A DNA stretch of 64,000 bases, from contig NZ_CP049910.1 of NCBI RefSeq assembly GCF_011305995.1, positions 2,666,001 to 2,730,000 of the forward strand, read 5' to 3'. Positions within the stretch are counted from its first letter, which is position 1, and the number at the start of each line of letters is the position of its first letter. The translations under genes and the position numbers were made by a program. This stretch comes from Diaphorobacter sp. HDW4A. Its GTDB lineage: Bacteria; Pseudomonadota; Gammaproteobacteria; Burkholderiales; Burkholderiaceae_C. Shown here one piece after another: positions 19,193 through 28,046 of this stretch. A model generated the notes under the pieces. That model was not told the DNA's origin, made no database searches, and was given only the letters and a program-made list of their open reading frames with translations.

Positions 19193-19233
19193 AAGGGCTC
19201 GAGCGCGGCAACTCCGCGCTCGAGCCCTTTTTC
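19193..19233 (+). terminator. Strong terminator between convergent genes
   Basis: A 16-bp perfect stem, AAGGGCTCGAGCGCGG (19193-19208) with its complement at 19214-19229, 5-nt loop, followed by TTTTTC rightward. It ends at the hrpA stop codon (19232), so it may also serve the leftward gene. Confidence 0.88.
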
Positions 19234-22200
19234 AGTTCTGCAGTTGCCCCCACACCTTCTCCATGCGCTTGGCACTGACTGGATAAGGCGTGCGCAACTC
19301 CTGCGCAAAGAAGCTCACGCGCAGCTCCTCCAGCATCCAGCGGTACTCCTGCATGCGCGCATCGACCTGGCCTTTGCGCTCTGCAACCAGACGCCAGTAG
19401 CGCTGCTCCAGCGGCTTGAATTCGGCGGACTTCGCCGCATCGCGCGCGGGGTCGGCACGGTATTTATCGAGGCGGATCGTGATCGCCTTGAGGTAGCGCG
19501 CGTAGTGCCCGAGCTGGGTCCACGGCGCAATCGCGATGAAGTTCTTGGGCATCAGGCGCTGCAGTTGCGCCGCCGCATCGGCTGTGGCATCCGCTGCGTT
19601 CTTGGTGTCCTTGATCTTGCGCTGCGCAGCCGAATACTCGATCAGGATCACGCCTGCCATGCGCGCAACCTCATTGGCGATCAGCGTGAGGCGACCGCGC
19701 CCATCCTGCACGCGCTGCTTGAAATCGGCCTCGTTCGCAGGCAGCGGGTCCTGCAAAAACGCGCGGTCGATGGCCACGTCGATGATTTGCTCGCGCAACT
19801 CTTCCTGCGTGCCGAGCGGCATGTAAGCCACCGCCATCTTTTGCAGATCGGGAATATTCTTCTCGAGATACTTGAGCGCATCCTTGATCTGCAAGGCGAA
19901 CAGGCGGCGCAGGCCCACGCGGTGCTTGGCTGCGGCGATTTCGGGCTCGTCGAACACCTCGATGCCTACCGCATCGACATGATCGATGAGCGCCGGAAAA
20001 CCGATCAGCGTCTGGCTGCCTTTGCCGATTTCCATAAGCTCAGGCAACTCACCGAAGGACCATTCCTTGTAGCGCGCTTCGGCCTTTTGCTGAGGCTTTT
20101 CCGAAGCGGCTTTCGGGACGCCTTTAAGCTTGTCGGCCTTGGGCGCTTGGTCCTGTCGCATGGGCTGTTCCGGTGCGGATTCATCGGCCAAAGCCGCCGC
20201 TTTGGCCTGTTCGCCCTCCACATGGCTGGCCACGCGCATCGACGCCAGCGCCTGGAACGCACCACGCGCCTTGGCGCCCAGTTCGGATTTGAGCGCGCCC
20301 AGATTGCGACCCTGCCCCATCTGGCGTCCGTGCTCATCCGTAATGCGGAAGTTCATGAACAGATGCGGACTCAACATGTCGAGCTTGAAATCGGCGCGCT
20401 TCACATCCAGCGAGGTCTCGTCGCGCACCTGCTTGAGCAGCACGTCGATGAGGCCTCCATTCGCCACGCGCTGCTCCTTGTTGAACAGATCGCCGAGGCG
20501 TTGCGCGCTTTCGGGCAACGGCACGAAACGGCTGCGCGGGCGCTGCGGCAGGCTTTTGAGCAGAGCCTGAATCTTGTCCTTGAGCATGCCGGGCACCAGC
20601 CATTCGGAGCGTTCTTCGCTCACCTGATTGAGCACAAACAGCGGCACGGTGACCGTGACGCCATCGCGCGGATCGCCTGGGCTGTGCAAGTACTGCGCGG
20701 AGCAATCGACGCCGCCGAGCTTCACGGTCTTGGGGAAGGCCTGGGTAGTGATGCCCGCAGCCTCGTGGCGCATGAGTTCGTCGCGCGACAGGCGCAGCAG
20801 ATCGGGGTTGCTGCGCGATTCGGTGCGGAACCATTTGTCAAAGCTCGCGCCGCTGAAGACGTCTTGCGGCAGTTGCTGGTCGTAGAACGCGTAGATGAGT
20901 TCGTCGTCCACCAACACGTCGGCTCGACGGCTCTTGTGCTCGAGCTCCTCGACCTTGCGGACCAGCTTGAGATTGGCCGCGAGAAAATGCCAGTGCGTAT
21001 CCCATTCGCCCTCAACCATGGCCTGGCGGATGAACAGTTCGCGCGCGCTCGTAGGGTCGATGCGGCCATAGCTCATGCGCCGGCCGTTGTAGACCACAAG
21101 GCCGTACAGTGTCGCACGCTCGTAGGCCACCACATCGGCCTGTTTCTTGGACCAGTGCGGGTCGAGCATCTGCTTTTTCAGCAGATGCGCGCCCACTTCT
21201 TCAAGCCATGGCGGCTCGATGGCCGCGATGCCACGCCCGTAGAGACGCGAAGTCTCGACCTGCTCGGCCGCGACGATCCAGCGGCCCGGCTTCTTGGCCA
21301 GATGTGCGCCCGGATGCGCATGGAACTTGATGCCGTGCGCGCCCAGATAGGCGTCGCTCTCCTCGCCCTTGTAGCCAATGTTGCCCAGCAGACCGGCCAG
21401 CATCGACAGGTGCACCGCTTCGTAGCCTGCGGCCTCGTCGTTGATCTTCCACTTCTGCTCCTTGATCACGGTGAGCAGTTGCGAATGGATGTCGCGCCAC
21501 TCGCGCACGCGGCGGATGTTGACGAAGTTCTGGCGCAGCAACTGCTCCCACTGGCGATTGCTGATCTTGTGGGTGGCAGGCTCGCTCTCCGCAGGATTGA
21601 AGAGCGCGAGCTTTTCCTCCACCGTCTCCGTATCGCGCGCGCCGGAGCTGCGCTGATCGATTGGCAGGAAGGCCGCATTGCGGGCACTGGCAGACTTGTT
21701 GGCCGGAGCGGCCTCGGCCGCCATCTCCGCCCGCGTCTTGGCCACCACCTTGCCACCACGCGCATCCGACAGCCATTTCCACAGGCGAAGGTAGCCGCTG
21801 AACTCGCTCTTCTCGTCGTCGAATTTCGCGTGCTGCTGATCGGCCTGCTGCTGCGCCTCCATGGGACGGTCGCGCACGTCCTGCACGCTCAGGGCGGACG
21901 CGATGATCAGCACCTCGGCCACCGCGCCGCGCTCGCGCGCTTCCAGAATCATCCGGCCCACACGCGGATCGAGCGGCAGGCGCGACAGCTCCTTGCCCAT
22001 CTGCAGCAACTGGCCGCGATCATCCACCGCGCCCAACTCGGCCAGCAGTTGGTAGCCGTCGGCAATCGCGCGGCCCGAAGGCGCTTCCAAGAACGGAAAA
22101 TGCACCACGTCGCCGAGATTCAGCGACTTCATCCGCAGAATCACCCCGGCGAGTGACGAGCGCAAGATTTCCGGGTCAGTGAATTTCGGGCGCGACTCGA

Positions 22201-23308
22201 AGTCTGCCTCGTCGTACAAACGAATGCAGATACCGTTGGCCACGCGCCCGCAACGGCCCGCGCGCTGGTTGGCGGCAGCCTGGCTCACCGGCTCGACCAA
22301 CAATTGCTCGACCTTGCTGCGAAACGAATACCGCTTGACCCGCGCAGTGCCTGCATCAATCACATAGCGGATGCCCGGCACCGTGAGCGAGGTTTCGGCC
22401 ACGTTGGTCGCCAGCACGATGCGGCGGCCCGTGTGGCCGTCAAAGATGCGGTCCTGCTCGGCCTGCGACAGCCGCGAGAACAGCGGCAGCACCTCGGCGC
22501 TGCGCAACACCGGCGAGTGCTGCAGATGCTTGCGCAGATGATCCGCTGCCTCACGGATCTCGCGCTCACCCGGCAGAAAAACAAGGATGTCGCCGCCCTT
22601 ACCGCCTGCCCAGAGCTCATCCACGCCCTCGGCAATAGCATCGTTGAGGTCAACGTCCTTCTTCTCTTCGAACGGGCGGTAGCGCATCTCGACCGGAAAA
22701 GTCCGGCCCGAGACCATGATGACCGGCGCGGGGCCAGCCTTATTCTCGAAATGCTTGGCAAACCGGTCCGCATCGATGGTGGCCGAGGTGACGATCACCT
22801 TGAGGTCGGGCCGCTTGGGCAGGATCTGGCGGATGTAACCCAGCAGAAAGTCGATGTTCAGACTGCGCTCGTGCGCCTCGTCGATGATCAGCGTGTCGTA
22901 GGCCTTGAGCAGCGGGTCGGTCTGCGTCTCGGCCAGCAGAATGCCGTCCGTCATCAACTTGACCGAGGCACCCTTCTGCAGCGTGTCCTGAAACCGCACC
23001 CGGTAGCCGACCACCTCGCCAAGCGGCGTGTTCAGCTCCTCGGCAATCCGCTTGGCCACCGACGACGCCGCAATCCGGCGCGGCTGGGTGTGACCGATCA
23101 GGTGGCCGCGCACCACGCCCTTGTCGTCAGGCACGGCGTTCATCCGCCCCCGACCGAGGGTCAGGGCGATCTTGGGAAGCTGGGTGGTTTTGCCCGAACC
23201 GGTCTCGCCGCAGACGATGATGACCTGATGGCGGTCCATAGCCTCCATGATTTCTTCACGGCGGGCGGAGACTGGGAGGGATTCGGGAAACGTGATCTGC
23301 AAAGGCAT
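19232..23308 (-). CDS. hrpA: ATP-dependent RNA helicase HrpA
   Basis: DEAH-box RNA helicase; in E. coli HrpA acts in fimbrial mRNA processing and in rescuing stalled ribosomes. 1358 residues, close to the E. coli length. Walker A GETGSGKTTQ (34-43), DEAHERSLNIDF, SATIDADRF, RAGRCGRVANG, followed by the HA2/OB-fold and the long DUF3418 region. A Lys/Ala/Pro-rich insert (KADKLKGVPKAASEKPQQK) lies near residue 1070. ATG at 23308 chosen; a GTG at 23317 is also in frame. Single gene, no operon partner. Confidence 0.96.
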   Translation of the reverse strand: MPLQITFPESLPVSARREEIMEAMDRHQVIIVCGETGSGKTTQLPKIALTLGRGRMNAVPDDKGVVRGHLIGHTQPRRIAASSVAKRIAEELNTPLGEVVGYRVRFQDTLQKGASVKLMTDGILLAETQTDPLLKAYDTLIIDEAHERSLNIDFLLGYIRQILPKRPDLKVIVTSATIDADRFAKHFENKAGPAPVIMVSGRTFPVEMRYRPFEEKKDVDLNDAIAEGVDELWAGGKGGDILVFLPGEREIREAADHLRKHLQHSPVLRSAEVLPLFSRLSQAEQDRIFDGHTGRRIVLATNVAETSLTVPGIRYVIDAGTARVKRYSFRSKVEQLLVEPVSQAAANQRAGRCGRVANGICIRLYDEADFESRPKFTDPEILRSSLAGVILRMKSLNLGDVVHFPFLEAPSGRAIADGYQLLAELGAVDDRGQLLQMGKELSRLPLDPRVGRMILEARERGAVAEVLIIASALSVQDVRDRPMEAQQQADQQHAKFDDEKSEFSGYLRLWKWLSDARGGKVVAKTRAEMAAEAAPANKSASARNAAFLPIDQRSSGARDTETVEEKLALFNPAESEPATHKISNRQWEQLLRQNFVNIRRVREWRDIHSQLLTVIKEQKWKINDEAAGYEAVHLSMLAGLLGNIGYKGEESDAYLGAHGIKFHAHPGAHLAKKPGRWIVAAEQVETSRLYGRGIAAIEPPWLEEVGAHLLKKQMLDPHWSKKQADVVAYERATLYGLVVYNGRRMSYGRIDPTSARELFIRQAMVEGEWDTHWHFLAANLKLVRKVEELEHKSRRADVLVDDELIYAFYDQQLPQDVFSGASFDKWFRTESRSNPDLLRLSRDELMRHEAAGITTQAFPKTVKLGGVDCSAQYLHSPGDPRDGVTVTVPLFVLNQVSEERSEWLVPGMLKDKIQALLKSLPQRPRSRFVPLPESAQRLGDLFNKEQRVANGGLIDVLLKQVRDETSLDVKRADFKLDMLSPHLFMNFRITDEHGRQMGQGRNLGALKSELGAKARGAFQALASMRVASHVEGEQAKAAALADESAPEQPMRQDQAPKADKLKGVPKAASEKPQQKAEARYKEWSFGELPELMEIGKGSQTLIGFPALIDHVDAVGIEVFDEPEIAAAKHRVGLRRLFALQIKDALKYLEKNIPDLQKMAVAYMPLGTQEELREQIIDVAIDRAFLQDPLPANEADFKQRVQDGRGRLTLIANEVARMAGVILIEYSAAQRKIKDTKNAADATADAAAQLQRLMPKNFIAIAPWTQLGHYARYLKAITIRLDKYRADPARDAAKSAEFKPLEQRYWRLVAERKGQVDARMQEYRWMLEELRVSFFAQELRTPYPVSAKRMEKVWGQLQN

Positions 23309-23441
23309 AAGGGGCACAATTATCCCAGCGCCGCCGATTTCCGTTGCGAAACCGTCGATTTTTCGTATTCCGGGGCCGGTCTTGGTTGCATTTCATCCAC
23401 CGCGCTCGCAAGGTGCGAGCGTACTTGCGATTGAGCGCTGC

Positions 23442-24032
23442 ATGTCGGCCGAGCACGGGCCTTCCATCCTCTATGGCGACAAATGCTCGGTCTACAAACA
23501 AAGAATAGGGCTTGACCATTCTTCTCAGGTGATGAAAACACTTCTTTCAGATATCGACATTGTGCTCAAACCGGGTGAGCATCCGCTACTGGAAAGTGTT
23601 TCGCAGCGAAGAAATGAGCTGACGCTTCTGCTGAAGGTCTACCCCATTGGATCGACGTGGCAAATTCACTTTCGCTCAGTAGTTGGAGTGAAATTCCTGG
23701 ATGAAAGAGATATGCCTGAATATTGGCGCGTCAATATTGAGGTAGCCGCCTCTGACAAAAGGTGTGCAGTGAGCCAGCTACGGCAAGGTGGATGGTCAAC
23801 TCAAATAGGGCCGGAGCCCAAAATTCAGGAGCTGATCTATGACGGAGTCTCTGAATATTTGGTGAGCGGTAAGGACTTCTGCCCAGCCCCCAGAATCCAT
23901 GGCAACGCAACCGTTGCAGGCGCGCGGACGATCAGGTCGGCCGCGTCGTCCAGCTCACTGGGAGCGGTATTCACGATGATGACCTTGGCCCTCATGCGTG
24001 ACGCCAGAAGGGCCAGCCCCGCCGCTGGATAG
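23442..24032 (+). CDS. Hypothetical protein, probably a truncated gene fragment with a chimeric tail
   Basis: Between hrpA and the sirtuin lies a patch of lower GC that reads as protein-like in this frame (MKTLLSDIDIVLKPGEHPLL, then FRSVVGVKFLDERDMPEYW, GGWSTQIGPEPKIQELIYDG, EYLVSGKDFC). After about 23882 the frame runs antisense through the sirtuin gene and becomes low-complexity, as expected of a shadow. I infer the real gene ends abruptly near 23882, lost by deletion or insertion. Starts at 23442 or 23532 are both possible. The style resembles small immunity-like proteins of polymorphic-toxin loci, but I cannot assign a family. Confidence 0.4.
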   Translation: MSAEHGPSILYGDKCSVYKQRIGLDHSSQVMKTLLSDIDIVLKPGEHPLLESVSQRRNELTLLLKVYPIGSTWQIHFRSVVGVKFLDERDMPEYWRVNIEVAASDKRCAVSQLRQGGWSTQIGPEPKIQELIYDGVSEYLVSGKDFCPAPRIHGNATVAGARTIRSAASSSSLGAVFTMMTLALMRDARRASPAAG

Positions 24033-24652
24033 ACCGCTCCGGCAGTGCCGACCACCAGCATCAGATCGCAGGCCTCGGAGGCCTTTTGGGCGGCGTCTAG
24101 CACGCGGTAAGGCAGTGCTTCGCCGAACCAGACGACGGCCGGTCGCACAAGGTTTCCGCAGCGGTCGCAGTGTGGCGGGTCGCCTGCTTCGGCGTGGTCG
24201 AGGTGGCAGCAGTCCTTGGGGGTGTCGAGCCAGCTCTGGGTGTTCAGGTTGCCGTGCAGGCACAGCACGTCAGCGCTGCCCGCGCGGCGGTGCAGGCCAT
24301 CGACGTTCTGGGTGACGAGCGTGAAGGTGCCTGACTTGTGTGATTTTTCGAAAGCCGCGAGCGCGTAGTGGCCCGCGTTGGGTTCGACCTTGGCGACGAG
24401 TTCGCGTCGGTATTCGTACCAGCGCCAGACCATGGTCGGATTGGCGCGATAGCCGGTTTGCGATGCCATGTCTTCAGGGCGGTATTTGGCCCAGAAGCCG
24501 GTTTGCGCGTCGCGGAAAGTGGGGATTCCAGATTCGGCGCTGATGCCCGCGCCCGTCAGAACCACGATGTTTTTGGCCGCCGCTACCAGCTTGGCAGCGG
24601 CGGCCATGGACTCTTCTTGCTCGGTCTGCCCTGCAAGTTCTTCGCTACTCAT
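23837..24652 (-). CDS. Sirtuin (SIR2-family NAD-dependent deacylase)
   Basis: Removes acyl groups from protein lysines using NAD. 271 residues. NAD motif GAGISAESGIPTFR (35-48), TQNVDGLH, catalytic His133 in CLHGN, and NAD-binding NTAPSE. Tyr79 and Arg82 (WYEYRRE) match the Tyr-x-x-Arg that gives CobB/SIRT5-type enzymes desuccinylase activity. The zinc site is unusual: an adjacent pair Cys148-Cys149 instead of CxxC, plus Cys162/Cys165. The last 13 or so residues come from DNA that looks like a foreign gene read antisense, so the native C-terminus may be replaced. Upstream of it in the same direction is rlmB. Confidence 0.9.
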   Translation of the reverse strand: MSSEELAGQTEQEESMAAAAKLVAAAKNIVVLTGAGISAESGIPTFRDAQTGFWAKYRPEDMASQTGYRANPTMVWRWYEYRRELVAKVEPNAGHYALAAFEKSHKSGTFTLVTQNVDGLHRRAGSADVLCLHGNLNTQSWLDTPKDCCHLDHAEAGDPPHCDRCGNLVRPAVVWFGEALPYRVLDAAQKASEACDLMLVVGTAGAVYPAAGLALLASRMRAKVIIVNTAPSELDDAADLIVRAPATVALPWILGAGQKSLPLTKYSETPS

Positions 24653-24677
24653 GGTGAAGACTTCGCCGTAAGAATGA

Positions 24678-25430
24678 TCAACCGCCCCGCTGGCGCAGCG
24701 CCTCGTAGAGGCATACGCCGCTGGCGACCGAGACGTTCAGGCTTTCGACCGCGCCTTTCATGGGAATCGACACCAGCTGGTCGCAGGTCTTGCGCGTGAG
24801 CATGCGCATGCCGTCGCCTTCGGCACCCAGCACCAGCGCTACGGCGCCCTTCAAGTCGACCTCGTAGATCGTCTTGTCGGCGTCGCCGCTGGTGCCGATG
24901 CACCAGATGTTGCGCTCTTTCAGTTCATTGAGCGTGCGCGCCAGATTGGTCACCATGAAGTACGGCACGGTCTCGGCCGCGCCGCTGGCCACCTTGGCCA
25001 CGGTGGCGTTGATGCCCGCCGCGTTGTCCTTGGGGGCGATCACCGCATGCACGCCCGCGCCGTCGGCCACGCGCAGGCAGGCGCCGAGGTTGTGCGGATC
25101 GGTCACGCCGTCAAGCACCAGCAGCAACGGGTTCTTCACGCCATCGGCTTCAAGCTGGTCGAGCAGGTCGTCGAGCGACTTCACCTGCGCGATCTCCTGC
25201 ACCCGCGCGGCAACGCCCTGATGGCCGTGGCTACCTGCGAGCTTGGCGATGCGCAGCGAATCGGCCTCGATCAGTCGCACACCCATTTCTTTTGCACGGT
25301 CCACGAACTGACGCATGCGCGCGTCGCGGCGGGTGGATTCGTAGTAAACCTCGATGATCGATTGCGGCGCCGTTTTCATGCGCACGCCGACGGCATGGAA
25401 GCCGAACAGGACTTTGGGGGAAGATGACAT
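24678..25430 (-). CDS. rlmB: 23S rRNA (guanosine-2'-O)-methyltransferase RlmB
   Basis: SpoU/TrmH-class knotted methyltransferase that methylates G2251 of 23S rRNA. 250 residues; N-terminal substrate-binding domain (SSPKVLFGFHAVGVRMK) and a SPOUT domain with LDGVTDPHNLGACLRVADGAG, LVLGAEGDGM and the SAM-site IPMKGAVESLNVSVASGV. Reads toward the sirtuin gene with a 25-bp gap and could be cotranscribed with it. Confidence 0.95.
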   Translation of the reverse strand: MSSSPKVLFGFHAVGVRMKTAPQSIIEVYYESTRRDARMRQFVDRAKEMGVRLIEADSLRIAKLAGSHGHQGVAARVQEIAQVKSLDDLLDQLEADGVKNPLLLVLDGVTDPHNLGACLRVADGAGVHAVIAPKDNAAGINATVAKVASGAAETVPYFMVTNLARTLNELKERNIWCIGTSGDADKTIYEVDLKGAVALVLGAEGDGMRMLTRKTCDQLVSIPMKGAVESLNVSVASGVCLYEALRQRGG

Positions 25431-25479
25431 GCCCCCATTATCCCGCGCCGGGGCATCTCCTATCTTAGGACCAAGGAAA

Positions 25480-27105
25480 TCACTGCGCTCCCTTGCGGGA
25501 CTCGGGCAGCGGCACCATCACCGGCTGGCCGGGCGTGGTGCAGCCGGTGTCGCAGCAGCGGCCCGGCTGACGGTTGCGGGTGATCGAGCGGGTATTCGAG
25601 CGCTCGCCGTTCTCGGCCAGCACGCCACGATCGAGCAGCCGCTCGACCAGATCGACCTTGTTGCCAAGCGGATAGTTGCGCCAGATCTCCTGCTTGAGCG
25701 CTGCGGGCGAGCCGCCGCCGTGCAGGCTGATCAACGAATACCAGCCCGCTTGGTACGACGCCGTCAGGTCCTCCATGAAACGAGCGACCTCGATGCGCTT
25801 GTCGTACGGCACATCGGGATTGGCGCGCAGCACCTCGGCCAGGCTCGCGGCGGTGGCGGGGTTGTGGTCTTCGTCCGGCCCCGGCAGCGCGACGATCAGC
25901 CCGCCCGAGACCTCGTGCGCGAGGCGGTGCATGTCGTAGATCTGGGTAGCCAGCAGCAGTTTGCCGATGTTGCTGAACACCGCATCGGGCATGAAGCCGC
26001 CACTGTGCGCGTCCTGCGTCGCGTAAACGCTGGCCGCCACGCCGCAGGCAAAAAAGCCTTCGACGATCTTGATGAGCTCGACCATGGGCTCACGCAGATT
26101 GCTCTTCACGTCGGGATCGAGCCCGTTGGCCTCGCACATCAGCGCGCCCGCGCCGATCAGCAGATCACCAAAGCCCGCGCGCGCCGCAATGCAGCTGTGG
26201 CGATGGTGGGTGGCGTAGCTGTAGGTGAGCACATGGCTCAACTCCCATTCGCCCTCGAAGAACACGCGGTCCCAGGGTACGAACACCCGGTCGAAAATGA
26301 CCACCGCCGTGGACTGGCCGAACTTGCGCGAGAACAGCGCTGCACCGTGCTCGACCTTGTCGCCGGGCCGCCCCGCTGGCCGCGCGACCATGGTCACACC
26401 CTTGGCGTCCACCGGCACGGCGCAGCACACGGCGAAGTCCGCGTCTTCGCGGCCCATGTTGCGGCTGGGCATGACCAGCAGCTCGTGCATGTAGGGCGCG
26501 CCGGTCACGATGGCCTTGGTGCCGCTGATGACGATGCCCTTCGCGTCGCGGCTCACCACATGCACATAGGTGTCGGGATTGGCCTGCTGGTGCGGCTTCT
26601 TGCTGCGGTCGCCCTTGGCGTCCGTCATCGCCACGCCAAGTGCGATGTCGCTGTCCTGCACATCGGCGAGGTAGGCCGCAAAGCGCTCGCGATGCTCATT
26701 GCCGCCACGCGCATCGTCGATGTGAGCGACGGCCTGGGCGATGCCGTTGAGCGCGTCGTGCCCCAGATAGCGTTGGGCGCAACCGGTCTCCTGGCACATC
26801 ACGCGCACCACCTCGAGCTTGTTGAGCAGATCGCCCGAGGACTCGTTGATATGCAGCATGCGGTTGACGACGCGGTTGCGGCTGCTCTGGGTGGCAAGCG
26901 CCATGGGCTGCACCTCGGGGCGCAGCGCGAAGTCGTAGGTGAACGACAGCGCGTTCACGCCGGGGCGCAGCGACGACGCATCGACTACGCTGTCGATGAG
27001 CTGCCCGTTCACATAGACGACGGGCTTGAGCCGCCTGAGCGATTCGCGGTATTCCTCGCCGGACATCAGTCGTGCACGGTCCGGCGCGAGGGTTTCGATC
27101 TGCAT
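25480..27105 (-). CDS. HpaB/AbfD-superfamily flavoprotein (4-hydroxyphenylacetate 3-monooxygenase-like)
   Basis: 541-residue member of the family containing HpaB oxygenase components and 4-hydroxybutyryl-CoA dehydratase (AbfD). Seen: LMSGEEYRESLRRLKPVVYVNG, CQETGCAQRYLGHDALN, FDRVFVPWDRVFFEGEW, AGFGDLLIGAGALM, SLISLHGGGSPAALKQEIW. From memory of AbfD, the second cluster Cys aligns with Tyr here and another with Ala, so an Fe-S dehydratase is unlikely and a FADH2-using hydroxylase more likely. A Cys-rich tail (RCCDTGCTTPGQP) is unusual. AAGGAGA precedes the ATG at 27105. No reductase (HpaC) is adjacent. Divergent from a TetR gene. Confidence 0.82.
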   Translation of the reverse strand: MQIETLAPDRARLMSGEEYRESLRRLKPVVYVNGQLIDSVVDASSLRPGVNALSFTYDFALRPEVQPMALATQSSRNRVVNRMLHINESSGDLLNKLEVVRVMCQETGCAQRYLGHDALNGIAQAVAHIDDARGGNEHRERFAAYLADVQDSDIALGVAMTDAKGDRSKKPHQQANPDTYVHVVSRDAKGIVISGTKAIVTGAPYMHELLVMPSRNMGREDADFAVCCAVPVDAKGVTMVARPAGRPGDKVEHGAALFSRKFGQSTAVVIFDRVFVPWDRVFFEGEWELSHVLTYSYATHHRHSCIAARAGFGDLLIGAGALMCEANGLDPDVKSNLREPMVELIKIVEGFFACGVAASVYATQDAHSGGFMPDAVFSNIGKLLLATQIYDMHRLAHEVSGGLIVALPGPDEDHNPATAASLAEVLRANPDVPYDKRIEVARFMEDLTASYQAGWYSLISLHGGGSPAALKQEIWRNYPLGNKVDLVERLLDRGVLAENGERSNTRSITRNRQPGRCCDTGCTTPGQPVMVPLPESRKGAQ

Positions 27106-27141
27106 TGTTGTCTCCTTCATCGGGGTGGTTGGCATGAGTTA

Positions 27142-27174
27142 TTGAACACCGTTTAATATTTAAACACTGTTCAA
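27142..27174. promoter_or_regulatory. 33-bp palindrome, likely TetR operator
   Basis: Left arm TTGAACACCGTTTAA and right arm TTTAAACACTGTTCAA are inverted copies with two mismatches. It sits in the 96-bp divergent gap between the HpaB-like gene and the TetR gene, where a TetR dimer would control both. Confidence 0.7.
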
Positions 27175-27201
27175 CAAATTCGACAATACCTACAATGCGG
27201 C

Positions 27202-27876
27202 ATGCCCAGAACCGCCGCATCCGCCGCCAAGCCCCCATTGACCGCATCCACTGCCGTCCGCCCCACGCGCCAAAAAACGCTGTCCGACTCGCGCCGCCAG
27301 CATGTACTGGGTGCCGCGCGCACGGTGTTCTTCGAGCTGGGACTGGAAGGCACGAGCATCCGCGAGATCGCCAAGCAGGCCGGGTACACGCCCGGCGCGA
27401 TCTACAGCTATTTCGCGAGCAAGGAGGAGGTTTACGCGGCGCTGCTCGGCGAATCGCTGGAGCGGTTGAATGCAGCGGTGCAAGCCACCCTCGCCCCATC
27501 TGCCCCGAAAGCAGAGAAGCGCCTTGAAGCCGCCGCCCGCGCGTTCTACCAGTTCTATGCGGACAACCCGCGCGACCTCGATCTGGGCTTCTATCTCTTC
27601 CAGGGCATGCAGCCGCGTGGCCTCACGGCTGAGCTCAACGAGCGGCTCAACCAGCGCCTGCGCGACTCGCTCGCGCCGGTCGAAACCGCGCTGCAAGACC
27701 TTGGCATGGATGCGGCGTGCGCACTCGTGGAGGTGACCGCACTGTTCGCGCATGTCGTGGGGCTGCTGGTGCTGAGCCACACGGGTCGCATCCGCATGTT
27801 CCGCCAGCAGTCGAGCGACCTGTTCGCGGCCTATCTGCAGCAGTTGGCCACTCGCGCCGCCACTGCTGTCCGCTGA
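27202..27876 (+). CDS. TetR/AcrR-family transcriptional regulator
   Basis: 224 residues. N-terminal TetR helix-turn-helix at about 30-80 ([44 protein letters not shown]). The C-terminal ligand/dimer domain is helical and unassigned. Probably represses the divergent HpaB-like gene and itself through the palindrome at 27142-27174; the inducer would then be a substrate or intermediate of that enzyme. A terminator follows at 27960. Confidence 0.93.
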   Translation: MPRTAASAAKPPLTASTAVRPTRQKTLSDSRRQHVLGAARTVFFELGLEGTSIREIAKQAGYTPGAIYSYFASKEEVYAALLGESLERLNAAVQATLAPSAPKAEKRLEAAARAFYQFYADNPRDLDLGFYLFQGMQPRGLTAELNERLNQRLRDSLAPVETALQDLGMDAACALVEVTALFAHVVGLLVLSHTGRIRMFRQQSSDLFAAYLQQLATRAATAVR

Positions 27877-27959
27877 ACGAACCCGAGCGGCAGCGGGGAA
27901 TAGGCCCGCCCGGTAAAATCACGGCACACGGTGGCTGTATCTCGGCCCCGTCCCGCTCG

Positions 27960-27987
27960 CACCGCGCCCCATCCGCGCGGTGTTTTT
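27960..27987 (+). terminator. Terminator downstream of the TetR gene
   Basis: CACCGCGC (27960-27967) and GCGCGGTG (27975-27982) form an 8-bp stem with a 7-nt loop, followed by TTTTT. It lies between the TetR and sstT genes. Confidence 0.85.
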
Positions 27988-28046
27988 CATTCCAGGTTTC
28001 ACTGGACCACCCACTGCCGCGCCACCACAAGCGACGCGGCTCTGGC

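Noticed and set aside
19244..22156. 970-codon rightward frame opposite hrpA
   Set aside because: Antisense to a fully recognisable DEAH helicase; His/Leu/Arg-rich product with no motif.
25354..27156. 600-codon rightward frame opposite the HpaB-like gene
   Set aside because: Shadow frame, low complexity, spans two real leftward genes.
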